DNA of 64,000 nt from Saprospiraceae bacterium (GCA_016787575.1 JAEUUO010000022.1:1-64000), one strand, 5' to 3'; numbered from the stretch's first letter, positions 35,315-44,760 are shown. Notes: generated by a model from the letters alone, not told the origin. Program-made: numbers and translations.

Positions 35315-37036
35315 TTAAAATTTAACAAAACGCTTGGTAAGCATTGTTCCATTTTGCATTTCCATTCTTACAAAATACAAACCAGGTTTATTCAAATCCA
35401 ATGGACATGAAATAGAATTTACTGGTTCATTAAATACTTTGTAAAAAATTTGTTGACCATTTGCATTGAGGACTGCAAAATTTGAAACATTTTCATCTGA
35501 GTGTATAATTAAATCACTTATCTGATTGTAATAGAGTGAAACATTTATCCCTTCCAGAGAAGCAGTTAAATAACTTATACTCGCATCTGCAATAATATCA
35601 GCAAATTCATTGAAAATGAATTCATATCTAAAACCTTTGATATGACTGGTCTTTAATCGATCGGCATTTTTTGTAAATACTGAAAACCAAGTATTATAAG
35701 CAGGAATTATATTGTTTGATGATTTACTGCTCCATAAAAAACGAACAGCACCCGGTCCAATATTTAAATTAGCTTTGAATTGATCTATATTCAAGAAATT
35801 AGAAGGAAGGACATTAAATACATTTCCATCTCTACCGGTCACTTCAAATTGAAAACTTGTTAAATTGTATTCTTTATCAGTATAAAATCGATGTTCGTAA
35901 CTACCATCAGCCAACTGGCTGGATTCTACAATAAAGTCAATGCTGTTGGAAGATCTGATCTCTAGTTCTTCGTTTTGAAATAAATTGGCAGCTGAAACAT
36001 CTCCATATTTTCCAACACCAAACTCATTTATTGCAGCGCCACTTACCAAATCATCCAATAAAACCCGATCTGATAAAGGACCGGTTTTGGCTTTTGGATT
36101 GTGAACGACAGCAAAAGATTTATCAAGTTTTGAGAAACCTGCCGTAACTCCTAAAATTAATTTTCTAAGTTCTGATACATCCGCAGCAGTGATCGTGCTT
36201 GATGCATTCACATCCGCAACCGCTCTTTGTAAATTATTAAGTTGTTGCAAGCCAAGAATATGTCTTTGAATGTAAACTATATCTGCAGTCGTTACACCGG
36301 GACTGGCATCAACTTTTTGATTCATTTGAGGAATGATATAAAATCCATCCGTAATAGAAGGCAAGGCAAATTCACAATTGTAAATACCCGTTTTAACCTC
36401 GTGGGCAGGATTGCCATTCAAAAGATCAACCAGGTAATAGGTTTCCGGTTGAGTTGTGCTAATCGTTTTAACTGCAAACGCTTTCGAACATCCAGTTCCT
36501 CCTCCTCCGGAATGACTCACACGCAAAGCCCTGGCAATTGCTGTATCCAAAGGGCTTTGATCCCCAATAGAAACATTTACATTGTAATTTACCTCTCCAT
36601 CAGGCGAAATAACCACAAAAGTTGGAGTACCGTACCATGGCCCGAAAGTTCCTGATGTGTATGGGTCTCTGGCAGCTTGAGAACCTCCATCCGTACCTAC
36701 GCCAGGAAATGTAAGACCTTTCCCATTTTGGTATCCTTTTATAAGTGCATTGTTATCACCCTTCATGGTACTGATTTCAAAAAACTGAACCCTTCCGCTT
36801 CCGGCTCCCCATCTCACATATGCCGATTGTACATACGGAGCTATAGCCGAACATGGAGGACAACCAACAAAAAAGAACTTTATGACAACTACTTTGTCCT
36901 TATTAAGATAATCTTCGTATAACTTATGGATTTTATTATTGTGATCCGTAACTGCAAAATCAGGTGCTTTTTTTGCTATAAGGAACAAGGGAATTAATAC
37001 CAGTAAAATTGTGATTAACACTAAATTCGCTCTCAT
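35315..37036 (-). CDS. Secreted thioredoxin-fold protein with dockerin and T9SS sorting domain
   Basis: Extracytoplasmic protein of about 573 residues from ATG 37036 (MRANLVLITILLVLIPLFLI signal). Domains seen: an N-terminal TlpA/AhpC-like thioredoxin fold with redox motif CPPC (residues 59-62) in FFVGCPPCSAIAPYV; a dockerin-like pair at about 245-302 (TTADIVYIQRHILG and ADVNASSTITAADVSELRKLILG); a beta-rich cohesin-like or adhesive middle; and a C-terminal T9SS type A-like domain ending GLYFVRMEMQ and TKRFVKF. Sorting through T9SS to the surface is expected. A surface thiol oxidoreductase or disulfide-shaping enzyme is likely, but no partner cohesin protein is identified here. Confidence 0.85.
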   Translation of the reverse strand: MRANLVLITILLVLIPLFLIAKKAPDFAVTDHNNKIHKLYEDYLNKDKVVVIKFFFVGCPPCSAIAPYVQSAYVRWGAGSGRVQFFEISTMKGDNNALIKGYQNGKGLTFPGVGTDGGSQAARDPYTSGTFGPWYGTPTFVVISPDGEVNYNVNVSIGDQSPLDTAIARALRVSHSGGGGTGCSKAFAVKTISTTQPETYYLVDLLNGNPAHEVKTGIYNCEFALPSITDGFYIIPQMNQKVDASPGVTTADIVYIQRHILGLQQLNNLQRAVADVNASSTITAADVSELRKLILGVTAGFSKLDKSFAVVHNPKAKTGPLSDRVLLDDLVSGAAINEFGVGKYGDVSAANLFQNEELEIRSSNSIDFIVESSQLADGSYEHRFYTDKEYNLTSFQFEVTGRDGNVFNVLPSNFLNIDQFKANLNIGPGAVRFLWSSKSSNNIIPAYNTWFSVFTKNADRLKTSHIKGFRYEFIFNEFADIIADASISYLTASLEGINVSLYYNQISDLIIHSDENVSNFAVLNANGQQIFYKVFNEPVNSISCPLDLNKPGLYFVRMEMQNGTMLTKRFVKF

Positions 37037-37066
37037 AATAAAAAATTTAACCAAAAATACCACTAC

Positions 37067-37789
37067 TTGCTTGATAATCAAAATATTTTAACAAAAAATA
37101 GCCATTCTTTAAAGGTGGAGGATTTAGGGCTTTCAGATTATGAAAAAACCTGGAAATACCAAACAGAGCTCCATGAAAGGCTTATATATATTAAACGGAA
37201 TCAACCAGAAAACTTTCCTGGTCACAGTTTGATTTTGTGTGAACATCCACATGTTTTTACTCTTGGAAAATCGGGTGATGAGGCCAATTTATTACAAGCC
37301 GAGCATGAAATGGAAGCTATCCAGGCTAAATTTTACAGAATTAACAGAGGTGGAGACATTACCTATCATGGGCCGGGTCAACTGGTAGCTTACCCAATCC
37401 TTGATTTGGAATATCTATTTACAGATGTCCATAAATTTGTTAGACTCCTTGAGCAAACGGTGATTGATGTTCTTGCAGAATTCGATGTTTTGGGCAGTAG
37501 AATTGAAGGACTTACCGGAGTGTGGATCCAAATACCCAATCAAAAACCTCGAAAAATATGTGCTATTGGTGTGCATTTAAGTCGTTGGGTCAGTTTACAT
37601 GGGCTGGCTTTTAATATCAATACCGATTTAAATTATTTTAATTACATCGTTCCATGCGGAATCGATCCAAAGCAAAAGGAAGTCACTTCGCTTTCTCGTG
37701 AATTGCAACATCCTGTATCTATGGAAACCGTAAAAGAAGTATTTATACGTTACTTTGCTACGCATTTTAATCTTAACACAAATTCATGA
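37067..37789 (+). CDS. lipB: Octanoyltransferase LipB
   Basis: Transfers octanoyl from acyl carrier protein to lipoyl domains of enzymes such as pyruvate dehydrogenase. Signatures: RGGDITYHGPGQLVAYP, the Lys in KICAIGVHLS, LHGLAFNINTDL, and the catalytic Cys in IVPCGI. The start is TTG at 37067; a GTG at 37115 (VEDLGLSDYE) is an alternative and closer to the usual family N-terminus. Length is 240 residues from the TTG. First of an operon with the thioesterase (ATGA overlap). pdhB, one of the E1 genes of a lipoate-using complex, is also in this window. Confidence 0.95.
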   Translation: MLDNQNILTKNSHSLKVEDLGLSDYEKTWKYQTELHERLIYIKRNQPENFPGHSLILCEHPHVFTLGKSGDEANLLQAEHEMEAIQAKFYRINRGGDITYHGPGQLVAYPILDLEYLFTDVHKFVRLLEQTVIDVLAEFDVLGSRIEGLTGVWIQIPNQKPRKICAIGVHLSRWVSLHGLAFNINTDLNYFNYIVPCGIDPKQKEVTSLSRELQHPVSMETVKEVFIRYFATHFNLNTNS

Positions 37790-38307
37790 TAGAAAAAGCT
37801 AAATCAGTCAAAGAATCTTTAACCGAAATGAATGAATTGGTATTGCCAAACGATACCAATGTTTTGGGAAATTTAATGGGCGGCAATCTAATGCGGTGGA
37901 TGGATATCGCTTCAGCAATCTGCGCAGCAAAACATTGTGAAGCACATGTTGTAACCGTTTCTGTTGACCATTTGACGTTTCAGGAACCCATAAAATTAGG
38001 AGATGTTGTAAACATCAAAGCCAGTGTTACCAGAGCCTTCAATACTTCTGTAGAAATTTTTCTAGAAGTTTTTACAAGAGGGGTCCTGCAAAATCATGCA
38101 CACAAGTCGAATCAAGCCTTTTTTACATTTGTAGCATTGGATGACCGCACCATGAAGCCAAAAGAGATACCCGCTGTTATTCCTGAATCTGAATTGGAAC
38201 AGAAACTATACGAAGAAGCAGGTATCCGTCGAGAATTTCGTTTGGTTGTAAGTGGTCGGATTAAACCGTCTGAAGCCACTCAATCTAAAGATTTTTTAAA
38301 TCAGTAA
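37786..38307 (+). CDS. Acyl-CoA thioesterase, hotdog fold
   Basis: Hydrolyses acyl-CoA to free acid and CoA. The 173-residue protein has a single hotdog domain with the YciA/ACOT-type motifs NVLGNLMGGNLMRWMDIASAICA and VTVSVDHLTFQEPIKLGDVV. Its start overlaps the lipB stop by 4 bp. A further gene for a surface Asp-box protein follows 9 bp later. The C-terminal tail (about 140-173) carries no extra domain. Chain-length preference cannot be told from sequence. Confidence 0.9.
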   Translation: MIEKAKSVKESLTEMNELVLPNDTNVLGNLMGGNLMRWMDIASAICAAKHCEAHVVTVSVDHLTFQEPIKLGDVVNIKASVTRAFNTSVEIFLEVFTRGVLQNHAHKSNQAFFTFVALDDRTMKPKEIPAVIPESELEQKLYEEAGIRREFRLVVSGRIKPSEATQSKDFLNQ

Positions 38308-38316
38308 ATTTTGACA

Positions 38317-40878
38317 ATGCGTGTTTTAGTATTATTAATTTTTATGAATGCTGTTTTGCACAATGCATGCAAAGAGGGTCATTCAAATAATCCTAGCAAT
38401 CCGAATCTGGAAACCATTCCTCCTGATGACCTTTACTTTCTGGATAAAGCAGGAGAACCGACGGTTGCGTTTTTAGCATTAAGAGAAAATGAAATTAACT
38501 TTTTTAAAAAATCAATTCAACTAAATCGTGCAGGGCCCATGGTTATTCCTGGAAATTGGACTACCCAAGGGCCAGGCAATTTAGGTGGCCGTATCAATAC
38601 CATTGCAATCAATCCAAAAAATGAAAATATTATTTTTATAGGATTTTCACATGGAGGCGTATACAGAAGTTTAGATGGCGGAAAAAATTGGAGTCCGGTT
38701 TTTGATAATGAAACCAATTTATACATTGGAAGCATTGAAATAGATCCAATAAACACAAATACAGTTTACATTGGAACTGGAGATCCAAATGGAGGATTTT
38801 TCTGTGGTCAAGGTAATGGAATTTACAAAAGTCTCGATAATGGAAATACCTGGATCCATCTTGGATTAACAGAAACTCGCATCATTTCTAAAATTATTGT
38901 TGACTTTAAAAACCCTAATATCGTTTACGCAGGTTCGCTTGGTTATAGTTATCAGAAAAACGAACACCGAGGAGTTTACAAATCTATGGATGGAGGTCTT
39001 AATTGGTCAAAAGTACTTTTTATAAATGACTCCTGCGGGATAAGCGATTTGGTAATCCACCCACAAAATCCTGAGACACTATTTGCAGTTAGCTGGAATA
39101 AATTGGGACTAAATAATCGCGGCATCGTATCAGGGCCTGATGGACAAATTTATAAATCAACCAATGGAGGGCAATCCTGGAAAAAGTTAAGCGGCGGATT
39201 GCCCACTGATAGTTTAAATGGGCGAATTGCGTTGGCAATATCTAAAAGCAATCCGAATCTGCTGTACGCACGTTATATCCGTACTTATTTATGTGATAAT
39301 CAAACTTCAAATAATCTCTATGCTATTTACAAATCGGATGATTTGGGTGAAAACTGGATCGAACTTCCTTCATTAGAACCTGGCTCTGGTTTAGAATGTG
39401 GTGACACTGGTGGTTTTGGTTGGTACTTTCAAAATATTGCAATTAGCCCTACTGATCCAAATGAATTGTATATCATGGCTGTTAATTTATTTTTTTCAGA
39501 TGATGGTGGTTCAAATTGGGTCTTGGCGGAGCCAAGAAATGGCGCAGTAGATGTTCATGCAGATAAGCACATTATTGCCTTTTTTAAAAATGGCGATTAT
39601 TTGTTGGGAACAGATGGAGGATTGTATAAACACATCAGAACAAACGATAGCTGGATAGATTTAGAAGACATACCAACAAACCAAATTTATAGAGTTGGTT
39701 ACAATCCCCATGAAAGGGATTTTTACTATGGCGGTTTGCAAGACAATGGAACCACAGCCGGAAATAACAATTTAATTGCTAATTGGGATCGCATTTATGG
39801 TGGAGATGGTTTTCAAATGGCATTTAATTCCAAGGACCCAACAATATTTTATGCAGAATACCAAAATGGCGCTTTGCAACAATATTATCATGGCAATTGG
39901 CGCAGCTTCACCAGAGGTTTAAACGGAAGTAAAAATTGGGACTTTCCCTACATGGTAAGTCGTTTTAATTCTCAGAAACTATTGGCCGGCTCAAATCAAG
40001 TTTATGTTAATAATATAGACACCATAGCAGCCTGGACAGCTATCAGTCCCAATCTGGTTACACCTCCAAGATATGCATCAAGATCCAATCCAAGCATTAC
40101 CACGCTTGATCAGTCTCCCATCGATAGCAATGTAATTATTGCCGGAACAGTCAATGGAAATGTTTGGATGACCAAACAATTTGATAAAAGCTGGACAAAT
40201 ATATCCGCTAATTTACCTGCTGCATACATTACATCTGTTAAAACATCTTATCAAAACAGCAATACCTTTTATGTAAGCCTCAGCGGTCATAGAGGAAATG
40301 ACTTTAAACCTTATCTGTTTAGGTCAACAAATAGTGGAAATAGCTGGACCAGCATTCAGAGCGACTTACCAGAATTACCCATTTATGATATACTGGTATA
40401 TCCGAGTAAAAATGACTCCGTGATTTTTATTGGTAATCACATTGGTGTCTATGCGAGTGTTGATGCTGGCAATTCCTGGAATCGAGTAGGTGAGAACATG
40501 CCTTTTATAGAAGTATATGATTTAGAAATTAATGAATCAGAAAATACATTGATTGCAGGCACATTTGGTAAATCCATCCTGAGCTTTCCCATAGATAATG
40601 TATTGAAAACAATAGTAAAAACAGAAACTCAAGATGCAAAAATTGCGCTATCAATAAATCCGAATCCTGCTTCTACTAAAATTACGCTTTCAAATTCAAT
40701 CACAAATTCGATTTTGAATATTAAAATCATGAATCAATTTGGGCAATTGGTTTTTTCAGGAATTAAAGAAGATGATGAAAATTTAGCAATAGACATAGCA
40801 ACATATAAAAGCGGTATCTATTTTATCAATTGCAACGCCAAAATGAAAAAAGGGAGTGCTAGTTTTATAAAAATATAA
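38317..40878 (+). CDS. Secreted Asp-box (sialidase/VPS10-like) propeller protein with T9SS domain
   Basis: About 853 residues from ATG 38317; a TTG two codons earlier is less likely. The N-terminus has a signal with a lipobox-like HNAC (Cys near residue 18). At least eight Asp-box repeats of the SxDxGxxW type are visible, for example SLDGGKNWS, SLDNGNTWI, SMDGGLNWS, STNGGQSWK, SDDGGSNWV and SVDAGNSWN, spread over the chain, which indicates beta-propeller folds. The last ~85 residues form a T9SS type A sorting domain (NPNPASTKI, GIYFINCNA, SFIKI). Glycosidase catalytic residues are not evident, so a binding or structural role is as likely as enzymatic activity. Co-oriented with lipB and the thioesterase. 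Confidence 0.85.
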   Translation: MRVLVLLIFMNAVLHNACKEGHSNNPSNPNLETIPPDDLYFLDKAGEPTVAFLALRENEINFFKKSIQLNRAGPMVIPGNWTTQGPGNLGGRINTIAINPKNENIIFIGFSHGGVYRSLDGGKNWSPVFDNETNLYIGSIEIDPINTNTVYIGTGDPNGGFFCGQGNGIYKSLDNGNTWIHLGLTETRIISKIIVDFKNPNIVYAGSLGYSYQKNEHRGVYKSMDGGLNWSKVLFINDSCGISDLVIHPQNPETLFAVSWNKLGLNNRGIVSGPDGQIYKSTNGGQSWKKLSGGLPTDSLNGRIALAISKSNPNLLYARYIRTYLCDNQTSNNLYAIYKSDDLGENWIELPSLEPGSGLECGDTGGFGWYFQNIAISPTDPNELYIMAVNLFFSDDGGSNWVLAEPRNGAVDVHADKHIIAFFKNGDYLLGTDGGLYKHIRTNDSWIDLEDIPTNQIYRVGYNPHERDFYYGGLQDNGTTAGNNNLIANWDRIYGGDGFQMAFNSKDPTIFYAEYQNGALQQYYHGNWRSFTRGLNGSKNWDFPYMVSRFNSQKLLAGSNQVYVNNIDTIAAWTAISPNLVTPPRYASRSNPSITTLDQSPIDSNVIIAGTVNGNVWMTKQFDKSWTNISANLPAAYITSVKTSYQNSNTFYVSLSGHRGNDFKPYLFRSTNSGNSWTSIQSDLPELPIYDILVYPSKNDSVIFIGNHIGVYASVDAGNSWNRVGENMPFIEVYDLEINESENTLIAGTFGKSILSFPIDNVLKTIVKTETQDAKIALSINPNPASTKITLSNSITNSILNIKIMNQFGQLVFSGIKEDDENLAIDIATYKSGIYFINCNAKMKKGSASFIKI

Positions 40879-40884
40879 TTTAGA

Positions 40885-41274
40885 ATGAAATTTCAGGATT
40901 TTAAATTTCACTCAGTAGATGAAATGATCGAAACCCTGCCAACAGATCAAAAGGAGATTACTTTAATTTTACGCAATATATTTTTGGATTCTGGTTTTCC
41001 GGTCAAAGAGAAATTGTCCTACAACGTACCATTTTATTTTAATAGAAAAGCCCTTGGGTTTATATGGCCCGGGGCCATTCCATGGGGAAAAAAATTGAAA
41101 ACTGGAGTGGAATTGGGATTTTCAAAAGCTTATTTAATGCCACAGCATAATTACATAAGACTTGCAAACCGGAAACAAATTGGAATTCGAACGATTTATA
41201 AAATATCAGAAATCGATTCAACAGCGATTCGAAATTTACTTCAGGAAGCCCTTGAAATTGATCGTTTGTTGTAA
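40885..41274 (+). CDS. DUF1801 (YdhG-like) domain protein
   Basis: A 129-residue cytoplasmic protein of the YdhG/DUF1801 family with the signature FPVKEKLSYNVPFYFNRKALGFIWP and a C-terminal EIDSTAIRNLLQEALEID helix. The fold is related to iron chaperone frataxin-like or FdhD-neighbour proteins, but the function in bacteria is not established. It begins 6 bp after the Asp-box protein gene and converges with the SDR gene. Confidence 0.8.
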   Translation: MKFQDFKFHSVDEMIETLPTDQKEITLILRNIFLDSGFPVKEKLSYNVPFYFNRKALGFIWPGAIPWGKKLKTGVELGFSKAYLMPQHNYIRLANRKQIGIRTIYKISEIDSTAIRNLLQEALEIDRLL

Positions 41275-41281
41275 TTGTATT

Positions 41282-42067
41282 TTAACTAGTTGGAGCATCA
41301 TAGTTTCTACCACTGCGATCAATGACTGTGGAGGAGGCTTGTTGCGTTCCCATCATTAAAATGTCTTGAATATTTACATGCGCAGGTCTGCTGGCAATAA
41401 AATAAATTGCATCAGCAACATCCTTTGCGGTTAGTGGATTAAAATCACTGTAAATTTTAGAACGTTCAACATCTCCATCAAACCGATTTAATGCAAACTC
41501 GGTATTTTCCACATGTCCGGGAGCAACTTGACTTACCCTAATCCCACATGAAACTAAATCCTGACGAATAGCTTTTGTTAAAGCATCTACAGCAAACTTA
41601 CTGGCACAATAAACATTTCCTTTTGGATATACTTCTTTACCAGCAGTTGAACAAATATTTATGATATGTCCTGATTGGCGACTAACCATTCCAGCAGATA
41701 TCAATTTTGTCATGTAAAGCAAACCTTTAATATTGGTATCCAGCATGGTTTCCCAATCTTCCAATTTTCCTTCATGTATAAAATCCAATCCCTTAGCCAA
41801 ACCAGCATTATTTATTAAAACATCGATTGATTTTAGTTCTTCTGGCAAACTATTCAATGCATGCTTGCATTCATCAAAAGATCGAATGTCAAATGAAAGA
41901 ATTTGAATTTCCAATGAGTGTAATTTCAACAAATTTGACTTTAATTCCTCCAGACGATCCATCCGTCGTCCACAAATAATTAAATTTTGAATTCCAGATT
42001 CAGCAAACACAAACGCACAGGCTTTACCGATTCCAGAACTTGCTCCCGTAATTAATACTGTCTTCAT
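41282..42067 (-). CDS. Short-chain dehydrogenase/reductase
   Basis: Classical SDR with a Rossmann fold. Seen: cofactor loop TGASSGIGKA at residues 7-16, DVLINNAGLAKG, catalytic Ser in INICSTAGKE, and YCASKFAVDAL holding the catalytic Tyr and Lys. RR after the second strand (CGRRMDRLEEL) suggests NADP preference. The 261-residue sequence looks closest to the YdfG/serine 3-dehydrogenase group. Third gene of a minus-strand operon with 4-bp overlaps. Substrate unknown. Confidence 0.93.
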   Translation of the reverse strand: MKTVLITGASSGIGKACAFVFAESGIQNLIICGRRMDRLEELKSNLLKLHSLEIQILSFDIRSFDECKHALNSLPEELKSIDVLINNAGLAKGLDFIHEGKLEDWETMLDTNIKGLLYMTKLISAGMVSRQSGHIINICSTAGKEVYPKGNVYCASKFAVDALTKAIRQDLVSCGIRVSQVAPGHVENTEFALNRFDGDVERSKIYSDFNPLTAKDVADAIYFIASRPAHVNIQDILMMGTQQASSTVIDRSGRNYDAPTS

Positions 42068-43386
42068 TTCTGATCTAATAAAAAAGATATGGTTTTGTGA
42101 AATTCTTTCTTATAATTCTCAAATTGAGAAGTTGCAGGTCCATCAAATCCACTATGAATTTTATATATCTGGTTTCGTCTATCTATAAACAAAGTAGTTG
42201 GAAATGCAAATATCCCATTCAGGTTTCCTAAAACTGCTGCTGCTGTATCTCGATTTGCTACACCACCATAGGCTATCGGATAATTTAAATTCAAATTTTT
42301 CTTATACAATGCAACTCGATTCATTGCTTTTTGAAGATCTCCTTTTCGCTCAAATGCTAAACCAACAATTTCCAATCGTTTATCCGGAAAATCCTTTATA
42401 TATTGATTTAAAAATTCAGACTCATCTCTGCAATTTGGACACCAGGAACCCAATACTTGAACTACTTTTATTTTATTTTTAAAGAACTCAGATTCAAAAT
42501 TAATCCAACTTGAATCCGGAGTCATGAAATTAAATTTAAATGCATTTTGCGGATTTAATGAAAAACTGATCGAGTCACCGCTTCGCAATTTTGCGGATGG
42601 ATTTTTATATGCAATCCAGCTAGCTTTATAATGTTTGCCGGAATAAAAACTACCAACCAAACTATCCCCCGAAATATCTGCACGAAACAGAAAAGCATGC
42701 GACCCATCAAAACACGATAGCAATAATTTATTTGAATCAATTTCCCCTTGTAAATATCGAAAATCACCGGTCTCCGTACGAAATGTGCCTGTGACCTTAG
42801 CTCCGATTTGTTTAAATTCTCCAATTGCATTAAATGAATCTCCAGTGGTATCCGAAAACATAGTCTGGTATGTACCACTTACATTTACTGCAACAGGAGC
42901 AGGTGTTTTTTGAAAGCGATGTGCCAAACCAAAATGGGCTTCAAAAGGCATAAAATAATTTGGTTTATCCAAAACCACAAAATACCCACGCATTTTATCT
43001 TCCTGAAAAACTCCTTTGAGGCAAGCATCATAAGGAGCTAAATTAATTCGAAATGTATCATCGCCGGTTTTTGGGTCACGCCCGATATTAATTTGATCAA
43101 AATGAATTTTTTCATTAGCATTGATTACGGTCATATGCAAATGGTGCAAAGAATCTTCTTTTATTTCAAAATTAAAAGGTATAAATAATGATTTATCCTC
43201 AAAATTTACATCTCGTGTTACAACTTCTTTTCTGCCTTCTGTAACAATGATATTGCTGTACTCGTTTATATAAATTACACCTCTCCAAATTCCGGGGGGC
43301 AAACTGGAATGTTGGTTTGGAATTGAAATACAAGAACAAATGAATAAGCAAATAAAAAAAAATAAACATGCATTTATTTGCTTCAT
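42064..43386 (-). CDS. TlpA-like thioredoxin-domain lipoprotein
   Basis: A 440-residue envelope lipoprotein; the signal ends at a Cys in LFICSC (about residue 17-19). The first ~275 residues are beta-rich and carry no motif I recognise. The C-terminal ~150 residues are a TlpA/ResA-like thioredoxin domain with the redox motif CPNC near residues 315-318 in GSWCPNCRDESEF, and a cis-Pro-type FPTTLFID loop. It probably reduces or reshuffles disulfides in the periplasm. Overlaps both neighbours by 4 bp. Confidence 0.88.
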   Translation of the reverse strand: MKQINACLFFFICLFICSCISIPNQHSSLPPGIWRGVIYINEYSNIIVTEGRKEVVTRDVNFEDKSLFIPFNFEIKEDSLHHLHMTVINANEKIHFDQINIGRDPKTGDDTFRINLAPYDACLKGVFQEDKMRGYFVVLDKPNYFMPFEAHFGLAHRFQKTPAPVAVNVSGTYQTMFSDTTGDSFNAIGEFKQIGAKVTGTFRTETGDFRYLQGEIDSNKLLLSCFDGSHAFLFRADISGDSLVGSFYSGKHYKASWIAYKNPSAKLRSGDSISFSLNPQNAFKFNFMTPDSSWINFESEFFKNKIKVVQVLGSWCPNCRDESEFLNQYIKDFPDKRLEIVGLAFERKGDLQKAMNRVALYKKNLNLNYPIAYGGVANRDTAAAVLGNLNGIFAFPTTLFIDRRNQIYKIHSGFDGPATSQFENYKKEFHKTISFLLDQK

Positions 43387-43922
43387 TCTTTATCTCCTTT
43401 TTCTCCTACAAACTGATGTTCTTTATGCCTAAATAATACATTAAAAGTAGTCAAGCTGCCATAAATCCTTGTAATGTATTGTTGGAGATTTACTTTTTCT
43501 TCATCCGTCAAATGACTGCTATTTATACGTTGCTCCATGACTCGCAATCGATCTCTGAGCATTATAATTTTATGAAAAAATTGATCAATCGGAATTTCCT
43601 TTTCTTTCAATCCAACCTCACCTGGTTTCAATATGAGCATGCCACCTTTCCACTTGTCACCAAGCGGCGTAATTTCAGAAATATCAGACCATGCCCGTAA
43701 TATTTTGGACAAGGATTTTTCAGCTTCTGTAAATGTGATAGCTTCGGTGGGTTCAATGCGTTCAATGATTTCCAATTGTTGATAATCCTTTCCTACCAAC
43801 TTAATTCCAAATTGCATAAAACAAACTTGGTAAGCAGCAACATCCACAGTGATTACAACACCATCTCCAAATGCAGGGTGCTTAACTCGAGAACCTACAC
43901 CTAAAATTGAATCTAAACTCAT
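43383..43922 (-). CDS. Conserved protein with N-terminal SH3/Tudor-like barrel, function unknown
   Basis: A 179-residue cytoplasmic protein. The first ~55 residues (GSRVKHPAFGDGVVITVD) resemble the small barrel found at the C-terminus of PcrA/UvrD helicases and in CarD-like proteins. The rest is helical, with a charged region ending in a probable coiled coil (MLRDRLRVMEQRINSS and onward). I have no family name for it. It is the first gene of the TlpA-SDR operon, overlapping TlpA by 4 bp. A nucleic-acid or RNA polymerase-associated role is only a suggestion. Confidence 0.7.
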   Translation of the reverse strand: MSLDSILGVGSRVKHPAFGDGVVITVDVAAYQVCFMQFGIKLVGKDYQQLEIIERIEPTEAITFTEAEKSLSKILRAWSDISEITPLGDKWKGGMLILKPGEVGLKEKEIPIDQFFHKIIMLRDRLRVMEQRINSSHLTDEEKVNLQQYITRIYGSLTTFNVLFRHKEHQFVGEKGDKE

Positions 43923-44047
43923 AACATGTATTTAGTACAAAACTATTAAGAACCATGCGAAATTCATAAAATTTAAATTGAATATGTGTAATTAGAAAAA
44001 TTACATCCCTGTTCGAGACAAAATGCAGGCTACTAAATAATTTAATT

Positions 44048-44725
44048 TTATAATTTCACAGCACGGGTAATTTCTCGCTTACCTGGAGGCCCATTAAGTG
44101 ATTCCACTTTAAATCCAATTTGTTTAAGCAATCGCTTAACACTTCCTTTTGCACAATAGGTACAAAGCAATCCTCCTAACTTTAATATTTTGTGAGTTTT
44201 CAACAATGAATCATAGTTCCATAATTCTGGTTGAACTTCAGGTCCGAATGCATCAAAATAAATCAAATCAAAGTGTTGCTCAAATTCTGGTTCGAATAAA
44301 TTCCAATCAAGCTGGATCTTGTGTAAAGTAAAATTGGTATCAATTTGACTGGGTTTGCCCCAAGAGACTTGATGCATCCTATAAAATGAATCTGCATACT
44401 TTCTAAGATTGGATTGTTTTGGGTAATCCAATTGATAGACCAAATCCATTTCAAGGATACAAGAATCAATCACAGTATATTCTATTGGGATACTTAACTC
44501 CTGACTGTATGCCAAACTTAAAAAAGCATTTAAACCTGTTCCAAAACCAAATTCAAATATCTGAAGGGATGGGCCATTGAATTGAAGCTGTTGCAGCCCA
44601 GAAATAATGTATACCTGATTGCTTTCTGTAATTGCACCATGAATTGAATGAAAACTAGCATTCCAATAAGCATCATAAACAGAAGAACTGCCATCTTTGG
44701 TTTGAATCAACTTCCGGCCTGCCAT
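44048..44725 (-). CDS. mnmD: tRNA mnm5s2U34 methyltransferase MnmD-like
   Basis: SAM-dependent methyltransferase of the DUF752 family that completes the mnm5 group on wobble uridine in stand-alone form (in E. coli it is fused to MnmC). Motifs: TKDGSSSVYDAYWNASFHSIHGA at the N-terminus, the SAM loop FEFGFGTGLNAFL, YFDAFGPEVQPELW with the catalytic Asp, and GPPGKREITRA at the end. The 225 residues match the family. The FAD-oxidase half of MnmC is absent, as expected in Bacteroidota. Confidence 0.92.
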   Translation of the reverse strand: MAGRKLIQTKDGSSSVYDAYWNASFHSIHGAITESNQVYIISGLQQLQFNGPSLQIFEFGFGTGLNAFLSLAYSQELSIPIEYTVIDSCILEMDLVYQLDYPKQSNLRKYADSFYRMHQVSWGKPSQIDTNFTLHKIQLDWNLFEPEFEQHFDLIYFDAFGPEVQPELWNYDSLLKTHKILKLGGLLCTYCAKGSVKRLLKQIGFKVESLNGPPGKREITRAVKL

Positions 44726-44731
44726 TTTAAT

Positions 44732-44760
44732 AAAAAAACCAGTCTTAATCTAAGACTGGT
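44732..44760 (-). terminator. Rho-independent terminator after small lipoprotein gene
   Basis: A perfect 10-bp stem (44738-44747 with 44751-44760, core CCAGTCTTA) with a 3-base loop. On the minus strand it is followed by a U tract (A run 44732-44738 on the plus strand). It ends the lipoprotein transcript just before the mnmD start. Confidence 0.85.

Noticed and set aside
35222..35410. 62-codon plus-strand frame
   Set aside because: Starts inside the solute-binding protein gene and overlaps the T9SS gene end; no recognisable features.
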